A stretch of DNA of 6,506 nucleotides from Actinomycetes bacterium (GTDB taxonomy: Bacteria; Actinomycetota; Actinomycetes; Propionibacteriales; Propionibacteriaceae), in contig JAEXCA010000045.1 in assembly GCA_023393755.1 (NCBI GenBank), positions 1-6,506 on the forward strand, written 5' to 3'. The notes under the pieces are model-generated. The model made no database searches and had not been told where the DNA came from. It saw only the letters and a list, made by a program, of their open reading frames with translations. The position numbers and the translations under genes were made by a program. The number at the start of each line of letters is the position of its first letter. Position 1 is the first letter of the stretch. Shown piece by piece: positions 6,363 through 6,506 of the stretch.

Positions 6363-6506
6363 ATGCGCGACGAACGCGGCCAGGCACTGTCGGTCTTCGT
6401 GGCGATGTCCATGCTCGGGCTGCTGCTGGTCTGCGGCCTGGTGGTGGACGGCGGCGCGCAGGCCCACGCCGCGCGCCGGGCGCAGACCGCGGCCGCGCTG
6501 GCCGCC
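6363..6506 (+). CDS. TadE/TadG-like Flp pilus-assembly or secretion protein, N-terminal fragment (3' cut by window edge)
   Basis: Only the first 48 codons are present. The peptide begins MRDERGQALSVFVAMSML, has one hydrophobic helix at about residues 8-28, then VVDGGAQAHAARRAQTAAAL. A short charged N-terminus with ERG, a single membrane helix, and a following VDGG plus Ala/Arg-rich segment are the hallmarks of actinobacterial TadE/TadG-like proteins (Tad N-terminal domain, near Pfam PF13400). These are membrane-anchored minor pilin or assembly components of Tad/Flp systems. The ATG is preceded by GGGAGG at good spacing. Codon use is strongly G/C-ending and continues in frame to the last base. 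The downstream extracellular part and neighbouring tad genes are outside the window, so it could instead be a lone Tad-domain protein. Confidence 0.72.
   Translation, partial: MRDERGQALSVFVAMSMLGLLLVCGLVVDGGAQAHAARRAQTAAALAA

Noticed and set aside
1..6506. Mobile element, CRISPR array, toxin-antitoxin, defence or RNA gene
   Set aside because: I saw no terminal inverted repeats with a transposase, no regularly spaced direct repeats, no tRNA-like fold and no defence-type domains; the genes are of housekeeping type with uniform codon use.

Overview
The window is very GC-rich with strong G/C preference at third codon positions, as in a high-GC actinobacterium. The best taxonomic clue is the minus-strand phosphofructokinase, which closely resembles, from memory, the pyrophosphate-dependent enzyme of Propionibacterium freudenreichii. 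The source is therefore probably a member of the Propionibacteriaceae or a close relative. This is inferred from family resemblance only; no search was run.

Layout: positions 1-4561 carry a compact plus-strand cluster. It starts with the 3' part of gcvP (glycine decarboxylase P-protein, cut by the window edge). Two bases later comes a YihY/BrkB-family membrane protein, and then a class I/II PLP-dependent aminotransferase whose ATG overlaps the previous stop (ATGA). This spacing suggests co-transcription and translational coupling. Positions 4562-4975 hold no convincing intact gene. There is a possible decayed reading frame at about 4575-4795, two GC hairpins and a 10-bp palindrome. A PPi-dependent phosphofructokinase lies on the minus strand at 4976-6202, convergent with the cluster. 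A 160-bp divergent intergenic region follows, then the first 48 codons of a TadE/TadG-like pilus-assembly or secretion protein, cut by the right edge.

Function: GcvP and the aminotransferase both belong to PLP-dependent amino-acid metabolism (glycine cleavage feeding one-carbon units, and amino-group transfer). The membrane protein between them has no obvious metabolic link. The PPi-PFK fits the pyrophosphate-based glycolysis known in propionibacteria. The Tad-like gene probably begins a separate surface or secretion locus.

The region looks like ordinary chromosomal core with no mobile element, CRISPR array, RNA gene or defence system. I found no convincing undescribed system. The items most worth checking are the gcvP-membrane protein-aminotransferase coupling, the acidic linker and C-terminal tail of the membrane protein, and the possible gene remnant after 4575.
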